Below are positions 50,090-59,162 of a stretch of DNA of 64,000 bases, piece after piece. The notes beneath the pieces are model-generated. The model made no database searches. It worked only from the letters and a program-made list of their open reading frames with translations, and had not been told where the DNA came from. The position numbers and the translations under genes were made by a program. The DNA is taken from positions 39,449-103,448 of the forward strand of contig NZ_JACHXR010000015.1 in assembly GCF_014192275.1 (NCBI RefSeq), read 5' to 3'. The stretch comes from Halomonas stenophila (GTDB taxonomy: Bacteria > Pseudomonadota > Gammaproteobacteria > Pseudomonadales > Halomonadaceae). Position 1 is the first letter of the stretch; every line of letters begins with the position of its first letter.

Positions 50090-50338
50090 CCCCCAGCGGA
50101 CGGCGCACGCCGGCAAAGCCCTTGCCCAGCACGTGCGCGTAGATCCGAGTGGTTTCCACGCTCTTGTGCCCCAACAACTCCTGGACCGTGCGAATATCCG
50201 TGCCCTGGCTCAGCAATGTGGTGCGATCCTTATCGCCTTTGCCGGCTCTGATCGTAAGGATCTGACGCTTGAAGTCGATATCCCGTACACGCAGGCGGCA
50301 CGTTTCGAGAAGACGAAGCCCCGGGCCATTTGGACCGC
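50090..50338 (-). pseudogene. Integron integrase remnant, internally deleted
   Basis: Homologous to the intact IntI at 31810. It begins at [20 protein letters not shown] (residue 139 of the intact protein), continues [14 protein letters not shown], then jumps in frame to [20 protein letters not shown] and [20 protein letters not shown]. About 105 residues are deleted, including the IntI-specific patch and the HxxR motif; the first 138 residues and attI are gone. The right edge touches the cassette border at about 50341. Confidence 0.9.
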
Positions 50339-50341
50339 ACG

Positions 50342-50756
50342 GTAGAGGCAGGAGGATATATGGACGAAGGGTTAGCTCGATTTCTTTTGTTTCTCCTTAG
50401 CCTGTGGATACTGTTCCTTGCAATAAAAGGGCTTTTTGATCCACACGTAGCCGCGTGGAAGAAGCGATTGGCCCTCACTGCAGTTGTCGCGGGAGGTATT
50501 CTGTTGGCAATGGGATTCCACGATTTTGGCAAGTACCTACTAGCAGGTGGTCCTATTCTTCTCGCGATCAATGCTGAGGATGCTGGATCCGGTGGGGGTG
50601 GCGACGGAACTGGCTGCGGCGGTGGCGATGGCGGCGGTGCCTAAATCGAAACTTTTGCTGGCAATTGCACGCACCGGCGACCGGCTCCATCCTCTAACAC
50701 GGCGCTCAAGCCGACTGGCCTACGCGTCGCTCCGGTCAGCGGCTTAGCTCTGCGTT
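50342..50756 (+). other. Orphan integron cassette
   Basis: Begins GGTAGAG at 50341, one mismatch from GTTAGAG, the complement of the R'' box CTCTAAC at 50692-50698. It contains one ORF and ends in an attC. It therefore is a complete cassette next to the dead integrase. Confidence 0.75.
50360..50644 (+). CDS. Cassette-borne small membrane protein
   Basis: 94 residues from the ATG at 50360 with GGAGG 5 bases upstream. Two membrane helices are likely: [19 protein letters not shown] and [17 protein letters not shown]. The tail is Gly/Asp rich ([20 protein letters not shown]). No known family. It lies immediately after the cassette border, as cassette genes do. Its lower GC (about 50351-50560) contrasts with the flanks. 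Confidence 0.7.
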   Translation: MDEGLARFLLFLLSLWILFLAIKGLFDPHVAAWKKRLALTAVVAGGILLAMGFHDFGKYLLAGGPILLAINAEDAGSGGGGDGTGCGGGDGGGA

Positions 50757-50760
50757 GCCC
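50692..50760 (+). other. attC: attC of the orphan cassette
   Basis: R'' CTCTAAC; arm GCTCAAGCCGACTGGCC pairs with GGTCAGCGGCTTAGC leaving single unpaired bases on one side, the extrahelical bases typical of attC bottom-strand folds; R' is GTTGCCC at 50754. About 69 bases. Confidence 0.82.
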
Positions 50761-50803
50761 TGACGAGCCATAACGTATTCATCCTTATCCATTGGAGACA
50801 CCC

Positions 50804-51601
50804 ATGACCGTGGTCGACCACCAGGGCCTCCGGATCGCCTTCGCAGACAGCGGCGCGGGGTTGCCCATCGTCCTCGGCCACGGCTTTCTCTGCTCGGGCG
50901 AGATGTGGCGCGAGCAGGTCCCCGTGCTGGCCGAGCACTACCGGGTCATCAATCCCGATTTCCGCGGGCATGGCCGGTCCGGCCGCATCTCGGAGCCGTT
51001 CACGCTGTACGATGCCGTGTCCGACGTCATTGCCGTGCTGGATGAGCTCGGCATCGAGCGGGCGATCTGGTGTGGCCTGTCGATCGGCGGGATGGTGGCG
51101 CTTCGCGGCGCGTTGTGCCACCCGGATCGGGTCGCCGGCCTCATCCTGATGGATACGGATGCCGGCGCGGAAACCGCCTGGCACAAGGTGAAGTATCGCG
51201 CCATGGGCGCCACGGCTCGCGCCTTCGGCTTTCGCCCGCTGCTGCCGTCTATCGCGGGGCTGATGTTCGGCGCCACCACTCGGCGCGAGAATCGTGCCCT
51301 GGTCGATGAATGGAAGGCGCGCGTTGCCGAGAACCACGTGCCCTCCATGCTGTTGGGCCTGGATGCGCTGATCAGGCGGGATTCGGTGCTCGATCGCCTG
51401 CATGAGATCGGCGTGCCGGCGCTCGTGCTCGTGGGGGAGGAGGATCGCTCCCTGCCGGTGGCGCTCTCCCGGCGGATTCATGCGCGGCTGCCCGATTCCA
51501 CCCTCACGGTGATCCCGGGTGCCGGGCATCTGGCGGCCATCGAGCGGCCGGCCCAGGTCAACGAGGCCATCGCCGGGTTTCTGGCGGCTCAAGCGAAGTG
51601 A
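50804..51601 (+). CDS. Alpha/beta hydrolase
   Basis: 265 residues from the ATG at 50804 after GGAG. The oxyanion-hole strand is GLPIVLGHGFLCSGEMW; the nucleophile elbow is AIWCGLSIGGMVALRG (GLSIGG, serine nucleophile); VINPDFRGHGRSGRISEP precedes it; the histidine is in IPGAGHLAAIERPAQVNEAI; the acid is likely the Asp in GEEDRSLPV. An intact catalytic triad of the BioH/haloalkane dehalogenase-like superfamily; esterase-like activity is expected. Substrate unknown. Confidence 0.88.
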   Translation: MTVVDHQGLRIAFADSGAGLPIVLGHGFLCSGEMWREQVPVLAEHYRVINPDFRGHGRSGRISEPFTLYDAVSDVIAVLDELGIERAIWCGLSIGGMVALRGALCHPDRVAGLILMDTDAGAETAWHKVKYRAMGATARAFGFRPLLPSIAGLMFGATTRRENRALVDEWKARVAENHVPSMLLGLDALIRRDSVLDRLHEIGVPALVLVGEEDRSLPVALSRRIHARLPDSTLTVIPGAGHLAAIERPAQVNEAIAGFLAAQAK

Positions 51602-51684
51602 GCTGACGACGGGCGTGATGCCTGATCGGCCCCCCATCGCGCCTCGAGTTTCGACATGGGCAGCCACACGCCCGGAATCCGACC

Positions 51685-51858
51685 ATGATCCCAGGCATTG
51701 TTCTCTGCTTTGCCTTTCTCGTCGCCCAGTTGGCTGCACTGCACTATATCGACCGTCGCCTCGGCGATAGAGCCAGCGATACCCGCCAGGCGACGCCCGT
51801 GCCGCCCATCGCCCAACGAACCGAGGAGGGGATGCCGGCCCCGGATGCTGGCGTGTGA
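51685..51858 (+). CDS. Possible small membrane protein of 57 residues
   Basis: MIPGIVLCFAFLVAQLAALH, then YIDRRLGDRASDTRQATPVP and IAQRTEEGMPAPDAGV. One N-terminal membrane helix with a polar tail, coherent codon use, but no strong ribosome binding site and no recognised family. May be real; conservation would decide. Confidence 0.4.
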   Translation: MIPGIVLCFAFLVAQLAALHYIDRRLGDRASDTRQATPVPPIAQRTEEGMPAPDAGV

Positions 51859-51979
51859 TTCGCCCCTCACCCCTCGCCCTGGGGCAGGGAACCCGCGGGC
51901 AGTGGCCCGACGGCACGATGCCCGCGGCTTCCCGTGGTCGCCCAGAAAGCGGTAGCGCCGAGCGATAGCGAGCGGTGGG

Positions 51980-53050
51980 TCAGCGGGCCCGGCCAGAGCG
52001 GCGCTTCTGCTCTTGAAGGCTCAGCACCGCCAGTGTCAGGGCCGTGAGGGGAAGCACGAAGTACATCATGACCCCAGTGAACCCGGCCAGCGCATCATGC
52101 TGCGCCGTCGCCAGGATCAGGTAGAGGGTATAGGCGACGTAGTAGCCCAGCAGCAGGGCCCCTTCCCACCGATTGATGATGCCACCGGTGAAGCAGATTG
52201 GCAGACAGGCCACCGCGACGGCCAGCATCACGGGGATGTCGAAGCTGATCATGGCGGGCGTCACCATGAGGCCGGACGGCGCCAGCAGGCTGCTCAGTCC
52301 CAGCACGCCGAGAATGTTGAACACGTTGCTGCCGACCACGTTGCCCACGGCGATATCGCGCTCGCCGCGCAGGGCGGCGATCAGCGAGGTCACGACCTCG
52401 GGCAGGGACGTGCCCGCCGCGATGATGGTCAAGCCGATCACCTGCTCGCTGACCCCCAGGAAGCTGGCGAAGGCCACCGCTCCCTCGACCAGCCATCGCG
52501 AGCCAAGCACCAGCAGGACCAGCCCCGCCGCCACCAGCAGCAGGTTGATCCCCCAGGCATTGCTGTCCGAAGGCAGGCTGTCGCTGCCGGCGGCGGCCTG
52601 GGCGCGAGACCGGGCATTCTGGTAAAGCAGGAAGGCGAGGTAGGCAACGAGGCCCGCCGCCAGCAGGAACCCATCCAGGCGGCTCAGCTGCCCATCCAGC
52701 ACGAGCAGCAACAGGGCCGCCGAGAGGGCGACCATCAAGGGGATATCGAAGCGGATCAGCTGCTGGGCGACCAGCAGCGGCGTGACCATGGCCGAGAGCC
52801 CGAGGATGAACAGGATGTTGAAGATGTTGCTGCCCACCACGTTCCCCATGGCGATGCCCGCCTGGTCCGCGAACGCGGCCTTGATGCTGACCGCCAGCTC
52901 CGGCGAGCTGGTGCCGAACGCCACGACCGTCAGGCCGATGACCAGCGGCGAGACGCCGAGGCGTGCCGCCAGCCGTGAAGCGCCGCGAACCAGCATCTCG
53001 GCACCGACCAGCAGGAAGCAGAGTCCCGCCAGGAACGCGATGTAGCTCAT
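51980..53050 (-). CDS. Calcium/sodium antiporter, CaCA family (YrbG-like)
   Basis: 356 residues from the ATG at 53050; the frame opens 9 bases earlier at a GTG. Two homologous halves each carry an alpha repeat: TVVAFGTSSPELAVSIKAAF with GNVVGSNIFNILFILGLSA, and TIIAAGTSLPEVVTSLIAAL with GNVVGSNVFNILGVLGLSSL. These are the ion-binding motifs of K+-independent Na+/Ca2+ exchangers. Ten membrane spans are expected. It should export Ca2+ or a related ion against Na+ or H+. Confidence 0.92.
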   Translation of the reverse strand: MSYIAFLAGLCFLLVGAEMLVRGASRLAARLGVSPLVIGLTVVAFGTSSPELAVSIKAAFADQAGIAMGNVVGSNIFNILFILGLSAMVTPLLVAQQLIRFDIPLMVALSAALLLLVLDGQLSRLDGFLLAAGLVAYLAFLLYQNARSRAQAAAGSDSLPSDSNAWGINLLLVAAGLVLLVLGSRWLVEGAVAFASFLGVSEQVIGLTIIAAGTSLPEVVTSLIAALRGERDIAVGNVVGSNVFNILGVLGLSSLLAPSGLMVTPAMISFDIPVMLAVAVACLPICFTGGIINRWEGALLLGYYVAYTLYLILATAQHDALAGFTGVMMYFVLPLTALTLAVLSLQEQKRRSGRAR

Positions 53051-53144
53051 ACCTTCCACCCCAGTGGTTCAGCCACATGCATGATAAGCGATTCTGCGGA
53101 AAGCCACCGCCACGACGCCTCTCGCCGGATTGGGTGGTCAGCAT

Positions 53145-53160
53145 GGGGGGGGGGGGGGGG
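53145..53160. repeat. Homopolymer of 16 G
   Basis: An uninterrupted run of 16 G between the CaCA gene (starting 53050, minus) and the metallopeptidase gene (53272, plus). Tracts of this length are hypermutable by slippage; it is in non-coding DNA at a plausible promoter distance for the metallopeptidase gene. Confidence 0.9.
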
Positions 53161-53271
53161 CAAATATCCGGCCGCGCTCCAAACGAGTTGACACACGACC
53201 GGGAGAAGCGAAGTATGAATTCGTGACGTTTCGGGCCCTGTGCCCCGTTGTTCTTCCGGAGTCCCTACTGT

Positions 53272-54237
53272 ATGCGCGTTTTTGCAAACCCAGTCGGTTC
53301 CGGCTCACTCTGGTTTGACAACCTCACCACCGCCGACGGCACCCCCGTTGCTTACGACCCGCAGGCGCGGGCCTTCCTGCCGATGCCGCCCTTCTGCGCC
53401 AACCGGGAAGTCATCGGTTGCAATTGGATTGCTCCTGCGCAGGGCGCCCTCTGCCGGTCCTGCGCCATGACGGCGCTGGCCCCAGACCCCGCCATACCCG
53501 GCGCCATCCCCAACTGGGCGCAAACTGAAGCCGCCAAGCGCTGGGCGCTTGACAATCTCGGCCGCTGGCATTGGTTCCGGCCGGAGGATCCGGGCGCGCC
53601 CCCCGTTTTCCACCTGCTCGCCGAGGGTCCGACGCCTGTGTTGATGGGGCATGTCGAGGGTGTGGTGACGATCAGCGTGGCTGAGGCGGACCCGGTCCTG
53701 CGCGCCACTCGCCGCCAAGCACTGCACGAGCCCTACCGCACCATGATCGGCCATATGCGCCACGAGATCGCACATATGCTCTGGTGGCGGCTCAGCCTGC
53801 GCGACGATTTCCTCGACGCCTTCCGCGCCATGTTCGGCGACGAACGCGCGGATTATCCCACCGCTCTCCAGCGCCACTACCATGAGGGTCCTCCGCCCGA
53901 TTGGCGGCAACGCTTCCTGACCACCTACGCTTCCTCGCATCCGCATGAGGACTGGGCCGAAACTGCCGCGCATCTGTTGCACCTGACCGATCTTACCGAC
54001 AGCTTCGTCGCGACGAGCCTGTCCTCGCCTGAGCTGCCGAGCCGGGGTTGGGACCCGTATTCGGAAGCGGATGCCGAGCGCCTGATCCATGTTGCGGCCT
54101 CTCTCACAGTGGGGGTCAATCATGTCAACCGCTCGATGGGGTTGCCGGACCTCTATCCCTTCGTGCTGTCGGAAGCCGCGCGCCGTAAGCTCGCCTTCGT
54201 GCATGACTGGCTGCGTCGGGGGGCGCAGGGACGTTGA
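53272..54237 (+). CDS. Zinc-binding metallopeptidase-family protein (DUF2248/Peptidase_Mx-like)
   Basis: 321 residues from the ATG at 53272. The metallopeptidase helix is MIGHMRHEIAHMLWWRLSLR (HExxH), with the following DDFLDAFRAMFGDERADY and SSHPHEDWAETAAHLLHLTD (third acidic ligand, E/D in HEDWAE). In most relatives the N-terminus is a zinc ribbon with several CxxC pairs; here the first two are replaced (MRVFANPVGSGSLWFDN), while FCANREVIGCNWIAPAQGAL and CRSCAMTAL remain. Its style is more alphaproteobacterial than the neighbours, which suggests transfer. Confidence 0.82.
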   Translation: MRVFANPVGSGSLWFDNLTTADGTPVAYDPQARAFLPMPPFCANREVIGCNWIAPAQGALCRSCAMTALAPDPAIPGAIPNWAQTEAAKRWALDNLGRWHWFRPEDPGAPPVFHLLAEGPTPVLMGHVEGVVTISVAEADPVLRATRRQALHEPYRTMIGHMRHEIAHMLWWRLSLRDDFLDAFRAMFGDERADYPTALQRHYHEGPPPDWRQRFLTTYASSHPHEDWAETAAHLLHLTDLTDSFVATSLSSPELPSRGWDPYSEADAERLIHVAASLTVGVNHVNRSMGLPDLYPFVLSEAARRKLAFVHDWLRRGAQGR

Positions 54238-54473
54238 CGTGCTGGGTATCCGAGGGAGGGGGTCGAGGCTAGCGGGGTGAGGCAAGTTCACGAACGAGCG
54301 CGATCACGTTGGTCCGATCCTTTCGGGTCGCGTGCGGTTGACTGTGATCTTGCCAGTGAACGCAGGCTTACCAAGTTGCGCGAGCAGCGCCCTCATTCAG
54401 GGGGGAGATGAGTAGCGTGGACGTCGCAGCCGTCCAATAATGCCTGAACTGTCTGAGTGAACAGGTCATGGTG
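54238..54473. other. Non-coding stretch before the TnpB relic
   Basis: About 235 bases, no gene recognised. It may include the left end of the deleted IS605-type element, but no boundary could be defined. Confidence 0.35.
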
Positions 54474-54600
54474 ATGCAACGCCTGAAAGCCTTCAAATAC
54501 GCATTGATGCCGCCAGCAGAAGGAACTCACCGGAGCGGCTGAATGCCGCGCCTGAGCGCCGTGGAAATCTCCCGGCTTCAGGCGGGGAGGAGGTTAATGA
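54474..54600 (+). mobile_element. Internally deleted IS200/IS605-type element (TnpB relic with right end)
   Basis: ATG at 54474 gives MQRLKAFKYALMP, the standard first 13 residues of TnpB proteins. Directly after, in another frame, QQKELTGAAECRA and stop look like a TnpB C-terminus. Then follows GTGGAAATCTCCCGGCTTCAGGCGGGGAGGAG-like sequence, the usual hairpin-bearing right end (GGCTTCAGGCGGGGAGGAGG at 54573-54592), from which the guide omega RNA of TnpB is made. Everything between is lost, so this is a miniature, non-autonomous form. Confidence 0.65.
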
Positions 54601-54607
54601 GTAACCT

Positions 54608-55897
54608 ATGACTGCCGCGACCTGGTTCATATTGATTGGAACGCTGCTGCTGGTAGTGGGCTTTACCTTCTCCTATTTCAAGAGGGTGCCCGCTACCTCT
54701 GCCATTTTGTATCTCATGATCGGATTCATTTTTGGACCGATGGGCTTTGGGTTGTTTCACTTTAACTCATTGGAAGAATCGGCTTTATTGGAGTTTCTCA
54801 CCGAGATAGCAGTGCTTATTTCGTTGTATTGCGCCGGCGTGAAAATGCCAGCGCCGGTGACCATCAAGCGCTGGCAGAACCCCCTGCAACTGGCGGTTGT
54901 TTCGATGGCGATTACCGTCGGATTGGTGACGCTGTTCGGCTACTACTGGCTCGCTTTGCCCCTTGGGGCTGCCGTCTTGCTGGGTGCCGTCGTCGCACCG
55001 ACAGACCCGGTTCTGGCGACCGAAGTTCAGGTTCGCCATGCCGATGATCCTGACCATCTACGCTTTGCATTGACCTGCGAGGCCGGAATGAATGACGGCA
55101 GCGCCTTCCCGTTCGTGATGCTTGGCCTGGGCTTGCTGGGTCTGCACGATCTTGGCGACGCCGGTTGGCGTTGGCTGGCAGTGGATGTGTTCTGGGCCAG
55201 CGGTGCAGGTATCGGCATCGGTATTCTGGCAGGCTATGGTGTAGGTTGGCTGGTAAACAAGATACGCACTACCTTTTTGGATACCGCCTTTCTGGAGAGC
55301 TTTCTCGGCCTGGGACTGATAGCGCTCGCCTACGGGGTCAGCTTGTTAGTGGATGCTTGGGGCTTTTTAGCTGTGTTTAGTGCAGCGGTGGCTCTACGCC
55401 ATACCGAACTGAAATTGGCCGGTTTAAAGCAAGAGTACTCGGAACGTATCGAGACTCGCCAGGACGATGAGCCGAAAGCCATAGCGCACGTGCACGTGAG
55501 CGAAAGTTCCTTGGTCTTCAACGAACACCTTGAGCGGCTGGCAGAAATCGTACTTGTTTTACTGATCGGCGGTTCGCTGTTCTGGGACTCATGGAGCTGG
55601 CGAGCCGCTGGCTTCGCGGCGTTTCTGTTTTTTGTCGCCCGCCCCATCAGCGTGCACCTTGGCCTGCTCGGAAGCAGGGCACCCATGCGCATGCGCCACC
55701 TCGTGGGCTGGTTTGGTGTCCGTGGTATTGGCTCGTTGTACTATCTAATGTACGCCATCCAACACGGGCTGCCAGAGGATATAGCACTGGAATTGATACA
55801 CTTGACCCTGGTGGTGGTGGCCTTGTCGATCGTGGTTCACGGGGTCAGCGTAAAACCCACTATTGCTCGCTATTGGCGTTCGAGGAAGCCTCGGTAA
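54608..55897 (+). CDS. CPA1-type Na+(K+)/H+ antiporter
   Basis: 429 residues, about twelve membrane spans. The ion-binding motif AVVAPTDPVLATEVQVRHAD and EAGMNDGSAFPFVMLGLGLL (the ND segment) are the CPA1/NhaP landmarks, followed by VGWFGVRGIGSLYYLMYAI. GGAGG is placed 15 bases upstream of the ATG, and GAGTAACC closer. Its base composition is distinctly lower in GC than its neighbours, and a TnpB relic ends 8 bases before it, so horizontal gain is likely. Role: Na+ extrusion or pH control. Confidence 0.9.
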   Translation: MTAATWFILIGTLLLVVGFTFSYFKRVPATSAILYLMIGFIFGPMGFGLFHFNSLEESALLEFLTEIAVLISLYCAGVKMPAPVTIKRWQNPLQLAVVSMAITVGLVTLFGYYWLALPLGAAVLLGAVVAPTDPVLATEVQVRHADDPDHLRFALTCEAGMNDGSAFPFVMLGLGLLGLHDLGDAGWRWLAVDVFWASGAGIGIGILAGYGVGWLVNKIRTTFLDTAFLESFLGLGLIALAYGVSLLVDAWGFLAVFSAAVALRHTELKLAGLKQEYSERIETRQDDEPKAIAHVHVSESSLVFNEHLERLAEIVLVLLIGGSLFWDSWSWRAAGFAAFLFFVARPISVHLGLLGSRAPMRMRHLVGWFGVRGIGSLYYLMYAIQHGLPEDIALELIHLTLVVVALSIVVHGVSVKPTIARYWRSRKPR

Positions 55898-56118
55898 TAT
55901 CGATAACCTCACGTTGCGACTCTGCTGAGTTCAGACACCTATCCTGTCAGCGAGCAGCGATCACTAACCGTGATTGATCACTCGCGAAGGGAGATCGCCG
56001 TTTGTACATGGAGTCCTCCCCGTTTGCCAGCAGCAATCGCGAACAGCTCCCTTTTCTCCCACACCCCATGCACCACCATATCCGGGCTAGCGCTCAACCG
56101 CCTCAGAGGATCAGGACG

Positions 56119-56883
56119 ATGAAACGTCACCTTCTCTCGCTGTGTGCCCTGTTCGTGATGATGGCGCCTGCCGCTCATGCGGAGCAGATCGTCGCTGCCA
56201 GGTATGTCGAGCCGGTCGAGCGGTACGGGCATTATGCCCTGGGTCGGCCGCATGAGTACGCGCGCTTGGTCGCGACGACCGACGCCGCGCGAGACGTGGG
56301 GCTGGACTTGCCCAGGGAGGAGGTGTTCGAGGACCTTGCACCGCGCCTCGTGCGACTGGCGGATCAGGCGCCGGCGGAATTGCTCGCCATCGTCAGCTCG
56401 CGTGACGGCGGGTCGCGGCTGGCGCTGGTTGGCCTCGAGGGCAATCGGCTGGAGATCGTGGCGCAGTCGGCCCCGATCGGTAGGCCGAACCGTTGGCTCA
56501 ACCCGGTCGGCGTCGCCGACCTGAACGGCAACGGTGAGGCGGAGATCGCCGCGGTGACGACACCCCACCTGGGTGGCGTGCTGAGGGTCTACCGACGCCG
56601 CGGTGAGCGCCTGGTGGAGATCCACTCGCTGAGCGGCTTCTCGAACCATGCCTATGGCTCCCCTGAGCTGGGTCTGTCGAGGCCCGCGCGGATCGACGGG
56701 TGCATGCAGCTATTGGTGCCCGACGGGCGTCGGGCGAGTGTGAGCGCCATCATGCTGAGCGACGCGGGGTTGGTCGAAACCGACCGTTGTCGTTTCAGCG
56801 AGCCGATCACGGCTCCGGAGGCGCTGGACGACTGCGAGCACCGCCTGAACCAGGCCGTCTTGATCATGCCGGAGTCTTCATGA
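56119..56883 (+). CDS. Exported protein with VCBS/FG-GAP-like repeats
   Basis: 254 residues from the ATG at 56119 after AGGACG, with a signal peptide (MKRHLLSLCALFVMMAPAAHA). VGVADLNGNGEAEIAAVTTP is a calcium-loop like VCBS/FG-GAP element (DLNGNGEAEI). Other parts (HYALGRPHEYARLVATTDAA; LAIVSSRDGGSRLALVGLEG) suggest a beta-propeller blade series. A conserved cysteine pair lies near the C-terminus (DGCMQLLVPDGR, DCEHRLNQ). Periplasmic, function unknown. Preceded by about 220 bases without a gene. Confidence 0.7.
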   Translation: MKRHLLSLCALFVMMAPAAHAEQIVAARYVEPVERYGHYALGRPHEYARLVATTDAARDVGLDLPREEVFEDLAPRLVRLADQAPAELLAIVSSRDGGSRLALVGLEGNRLEIVAQSAPIGRPNRWLNPVGVADLNGNGEAEIAAVTTPHLGGVLRVYRRRGERLVEIHSLSGFSNHAYGSPELGLSRPARIDGCMQLLVPDGRRASVSAIMLSDAGLVETDRCRFSEPITAPEALDDCEHRLNQAVLIMPESS

Positions 56884-57007
56884 TCGGGGACTGCCCACGA
56901 TGATCCGACGTCGCGGGGATCGCTGCGAGGCAGGCCGTTAACGGCTACGCTGGTGGCACAAATCAGGGATTGATAGGTGGCGAAAGTCACCCTTTCAGGA
57001 GGCTGAC

Positions 57008-59158
57008 ATGCCATACGAGCAGCAAATCGCCGACATGCAGGAGCGGATCCGGCGCTGGCTGCGTACGAGCCCGTCGCCAACGGCGTCCGGAACTCTGGCC
57101 GGGCTCGATGCCGATATCCTGTCGCTGGAATCAGCGCTCGAGTCGCTCTTTCACGTAGAAGGGAGGCACGGCCAGGAAGCGTCCAACGGCTTCCAGCAAG
57201 AGGCTATCTTCCGCACGGTCCTGGAGTCCATGGTCGAGGGGGTGATCGTCGCCGACATGAATGGCCAGTTCCTGGTCTTCAACGCCGCCGCCCGGGCGAT
57301 GCTCGGCCAGGACGAGACCGATAGCGGCCCGGAAGGCTGGAGTGATCAATATGGCTTGTTCTACCCGGATGGCAAGACACGCTTCCCACCGGAAGAATTG
57401 GCCTTGACTCGGGCCATGCAGGGCCAGGCCATGGATGACCAGGAAGTGGTCATCCTTGCGCCCGAGCGCCAGGAAGCCATACACGTCAGCGGCAATGCCC
57501 GTCCGCTGTGGGCGGCCGACGGGCAGCAGCTCGGCGGCGTGGTGGTCTTTCACGACATCACCGGCTTCAGAAGGGTGGATCGGGCGCTGCGTGAAGCGCG
57601 CGACCGGGCCGAAGAGGCCTCCCAGGCGAAGAGTGAGTTCCTGGCCAACATGAGCCACGAAATCCGCACGCCGTTAACGGCAGTGCTCGGGTTTGCCGAC
57701 CTGTTACTGGATCCGAAGCTGAACGAAAGCGATCGTCTGAACTACCTCCAGGCCATCCGGCGCAATGGCCAGCATCTGCTCAGCCTGATCAACGATATCC
57801 TCGATCTCTCGAAACTCCAGGCCGACAAGATTCAGATCGAGCGGGCGACCTTCTCCCTGCACCAGTTGCTGCACGAAGTCGCCTCGATCATGCAGGTTCG
57901 TGCCTACGAAAAAGGCTTGGATTTCGATGTGCGTTACACAACGCCCATGCCGCGCGAGATCGACAACGACGTCATGCGGATTCGCCAGATCCTGCTCAAC
58001 CTGCTCGGCAATGCCATCAAGTTCACCCGAGAAGGCGAAGTGGTGCTCACCTGCCGCTGCCTGGATCCAGGTACCGAATCCTCGAGGCTGGAACTGGCGG
58101 TCACCGACACCGGCATCGGAATGCATCCGGATGACATCGACCGGCTGTTCCAGCCATTCAATCAGGCGAATCCCGCGACTACCCGGGAATATGGCGGCAC
58201 CGGCCTCGGTCTGGCGATCTGCCGCTCGCTGGCCGACGCGCTCGGCGGCGATATCCGCGTCGACAGCAGTCCGGGGCAGGGCAGCACCTTCATCCTGGTG
58301 CTGGATCAGCCGATCGATGACCGGGCCGAGATGGTTGAAAGCCATATGCTGCACCAGAGCGAACTGGAAGCCGAAGCGGAGCCCTTCACTTCCCGAGACC
58401 TGTCGGGGCGGGTCCTGCTGGCCGAGGACGGCCATGACAATCAGGTTCTGGTCTCGACCATCCTACAGCGCGAGGGGCTGAAGGTGGACATCGCCGGCGA
58501 TGGCGAGGAGGCGGTCGACAAGGCGCTCACCGCGATGAACGCCGAGACACCCTATGACCTGGTCCTCATGGATATGCAGATGCCGCGGCTGGACGGTTAC
58601 GGGGCCACCGCCAAGCTGCGCCGCAAGGGCTACTCCGGACCGGTGGTGGCATTGACCGCGCATGCGATGTCGGGCGAGCGAGAACGCTGCCTGGCCGCAG
58701 GCTGCGACGATTACCTCAGCAAGCCGATTGCCCGGACGGTACTGCTGACGGCCGTCCAGTCCTACTTGCTTCGCATCCGCGGCGGCGAGCCACCGCCGGT
58801 GGAGGAAGCCGCGACGACGGCGGGTGAAAGCGGGGAGACGGACGGGGAAGGTCGAATCTACAGCAGCTACAGCGACGATCCGGACATGGCAGACCTGGTG
58901 CATCAGTTCGTCGAGCGGCTGCCGATCCATGTTCAGGATATCCGTACCGCGGCCGACATCGGCGAGCTGGATCGCCTGCGTCGGCTCGCGCACCAGCTCA
59001 AGGGCGCGGCCGGTGGCTACGGCTTTCAACCGGTCAGCCGGGCCGCCGCGAAGCTCGAAACCAAGGTGCGGGAGGCCGATCAAGCCAGCGAGGTCACCGA
59101 GGCCGTGAGTCAGTTGGTCCGCGTCTGTCGCCGGGTGACGCATGCTGGGCCGGAGTGA
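57008..59158 (+). CDS. Hybrid sensor histidine kinase: PAS, HisKA, HATPase, receiver, Hpt
   Basis: 716 residues, no membrane span, so cytoplasmic. PAS about 70-190 ([20 protein letters not shown]). HisKA with H217 ([20 protein letters not shown]). HATPase about 310-445 ([38 protein letters not shown]). Receiver about 462-590 with D522 ([20 protein letters not shown]). Hpt about 620-715 with H662 ([20 protein letters not shown]). All phosphotransfer residues are present, so a full four-step relay is possible. The following GGDEF response regulator starts 4 bases after the stop and is its likely output. Confidence 0.93.
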   Translation: MPYEQQIADMQERIRRWLRTSPSPTASGTLAGLDADILSLESALESLFHVEGRHGQEASNGFQQEAIFRTVLESMVEGVIVADMNGQFLVFNAAARAMLGQDETDSGPEGWSDQYGLFYPDGKTRFPPEELALTRAMQGQAMDDQEVVILAPERQEAIHVSGNARPLWAADGQQLGGVVVFHDITGFRRVDRALREARDRAEEASQAKSEFLANMSHEIRTPLTAVLGFADLLLDPKLNESDRLNYLQAIRRNGQHLLSLINDILDLSKLQADKIQIERATFSLHQLLHEVASIMQVRAYEKGLDFDVRYTTPMPREIDNDVMRIRQILLNLLGNAIKFTREGEVVLTCRCLDPGTESSRLELAVTDTGIGMHPDDIDRLFQPFNQANPATTREYGGTGLGLAICRSLADALGGDIRVDSSPGQGSTFILVLDQPIDDRAEMVESHMLHQSELEAEAEPFTSRDLSGRVLLAEDGHDNQVLVSTILQREGLKVDIAGDGEEAVDKALTAMNAETPYDLVLMDMQMPRLDGYGATAKLRRKGYSGPVVALTAHAMSGERERCLAAGCDDYLSKPIARTVLLTAVQSYLLRIRGGEPPPVEEAATTAGESGETDGEGRIYSSYSDDPDMADLVHQFVERLPIHVQDIRTAADIGELDRLRRLAHQLKGAAGGYGFQPVSRAAAKLETKVREADQASEVTEAVSQLVRVCRRVTHAGPE

Positions 59159-59162
59159 GGTC

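Noticed and set aside
53145..53160. G16 tract as a G-quadruplex regulator
   Set aside because: Cannot be distinguished from a slippage tract or sequencing artefact by sequence alone; kept only as a repeat.
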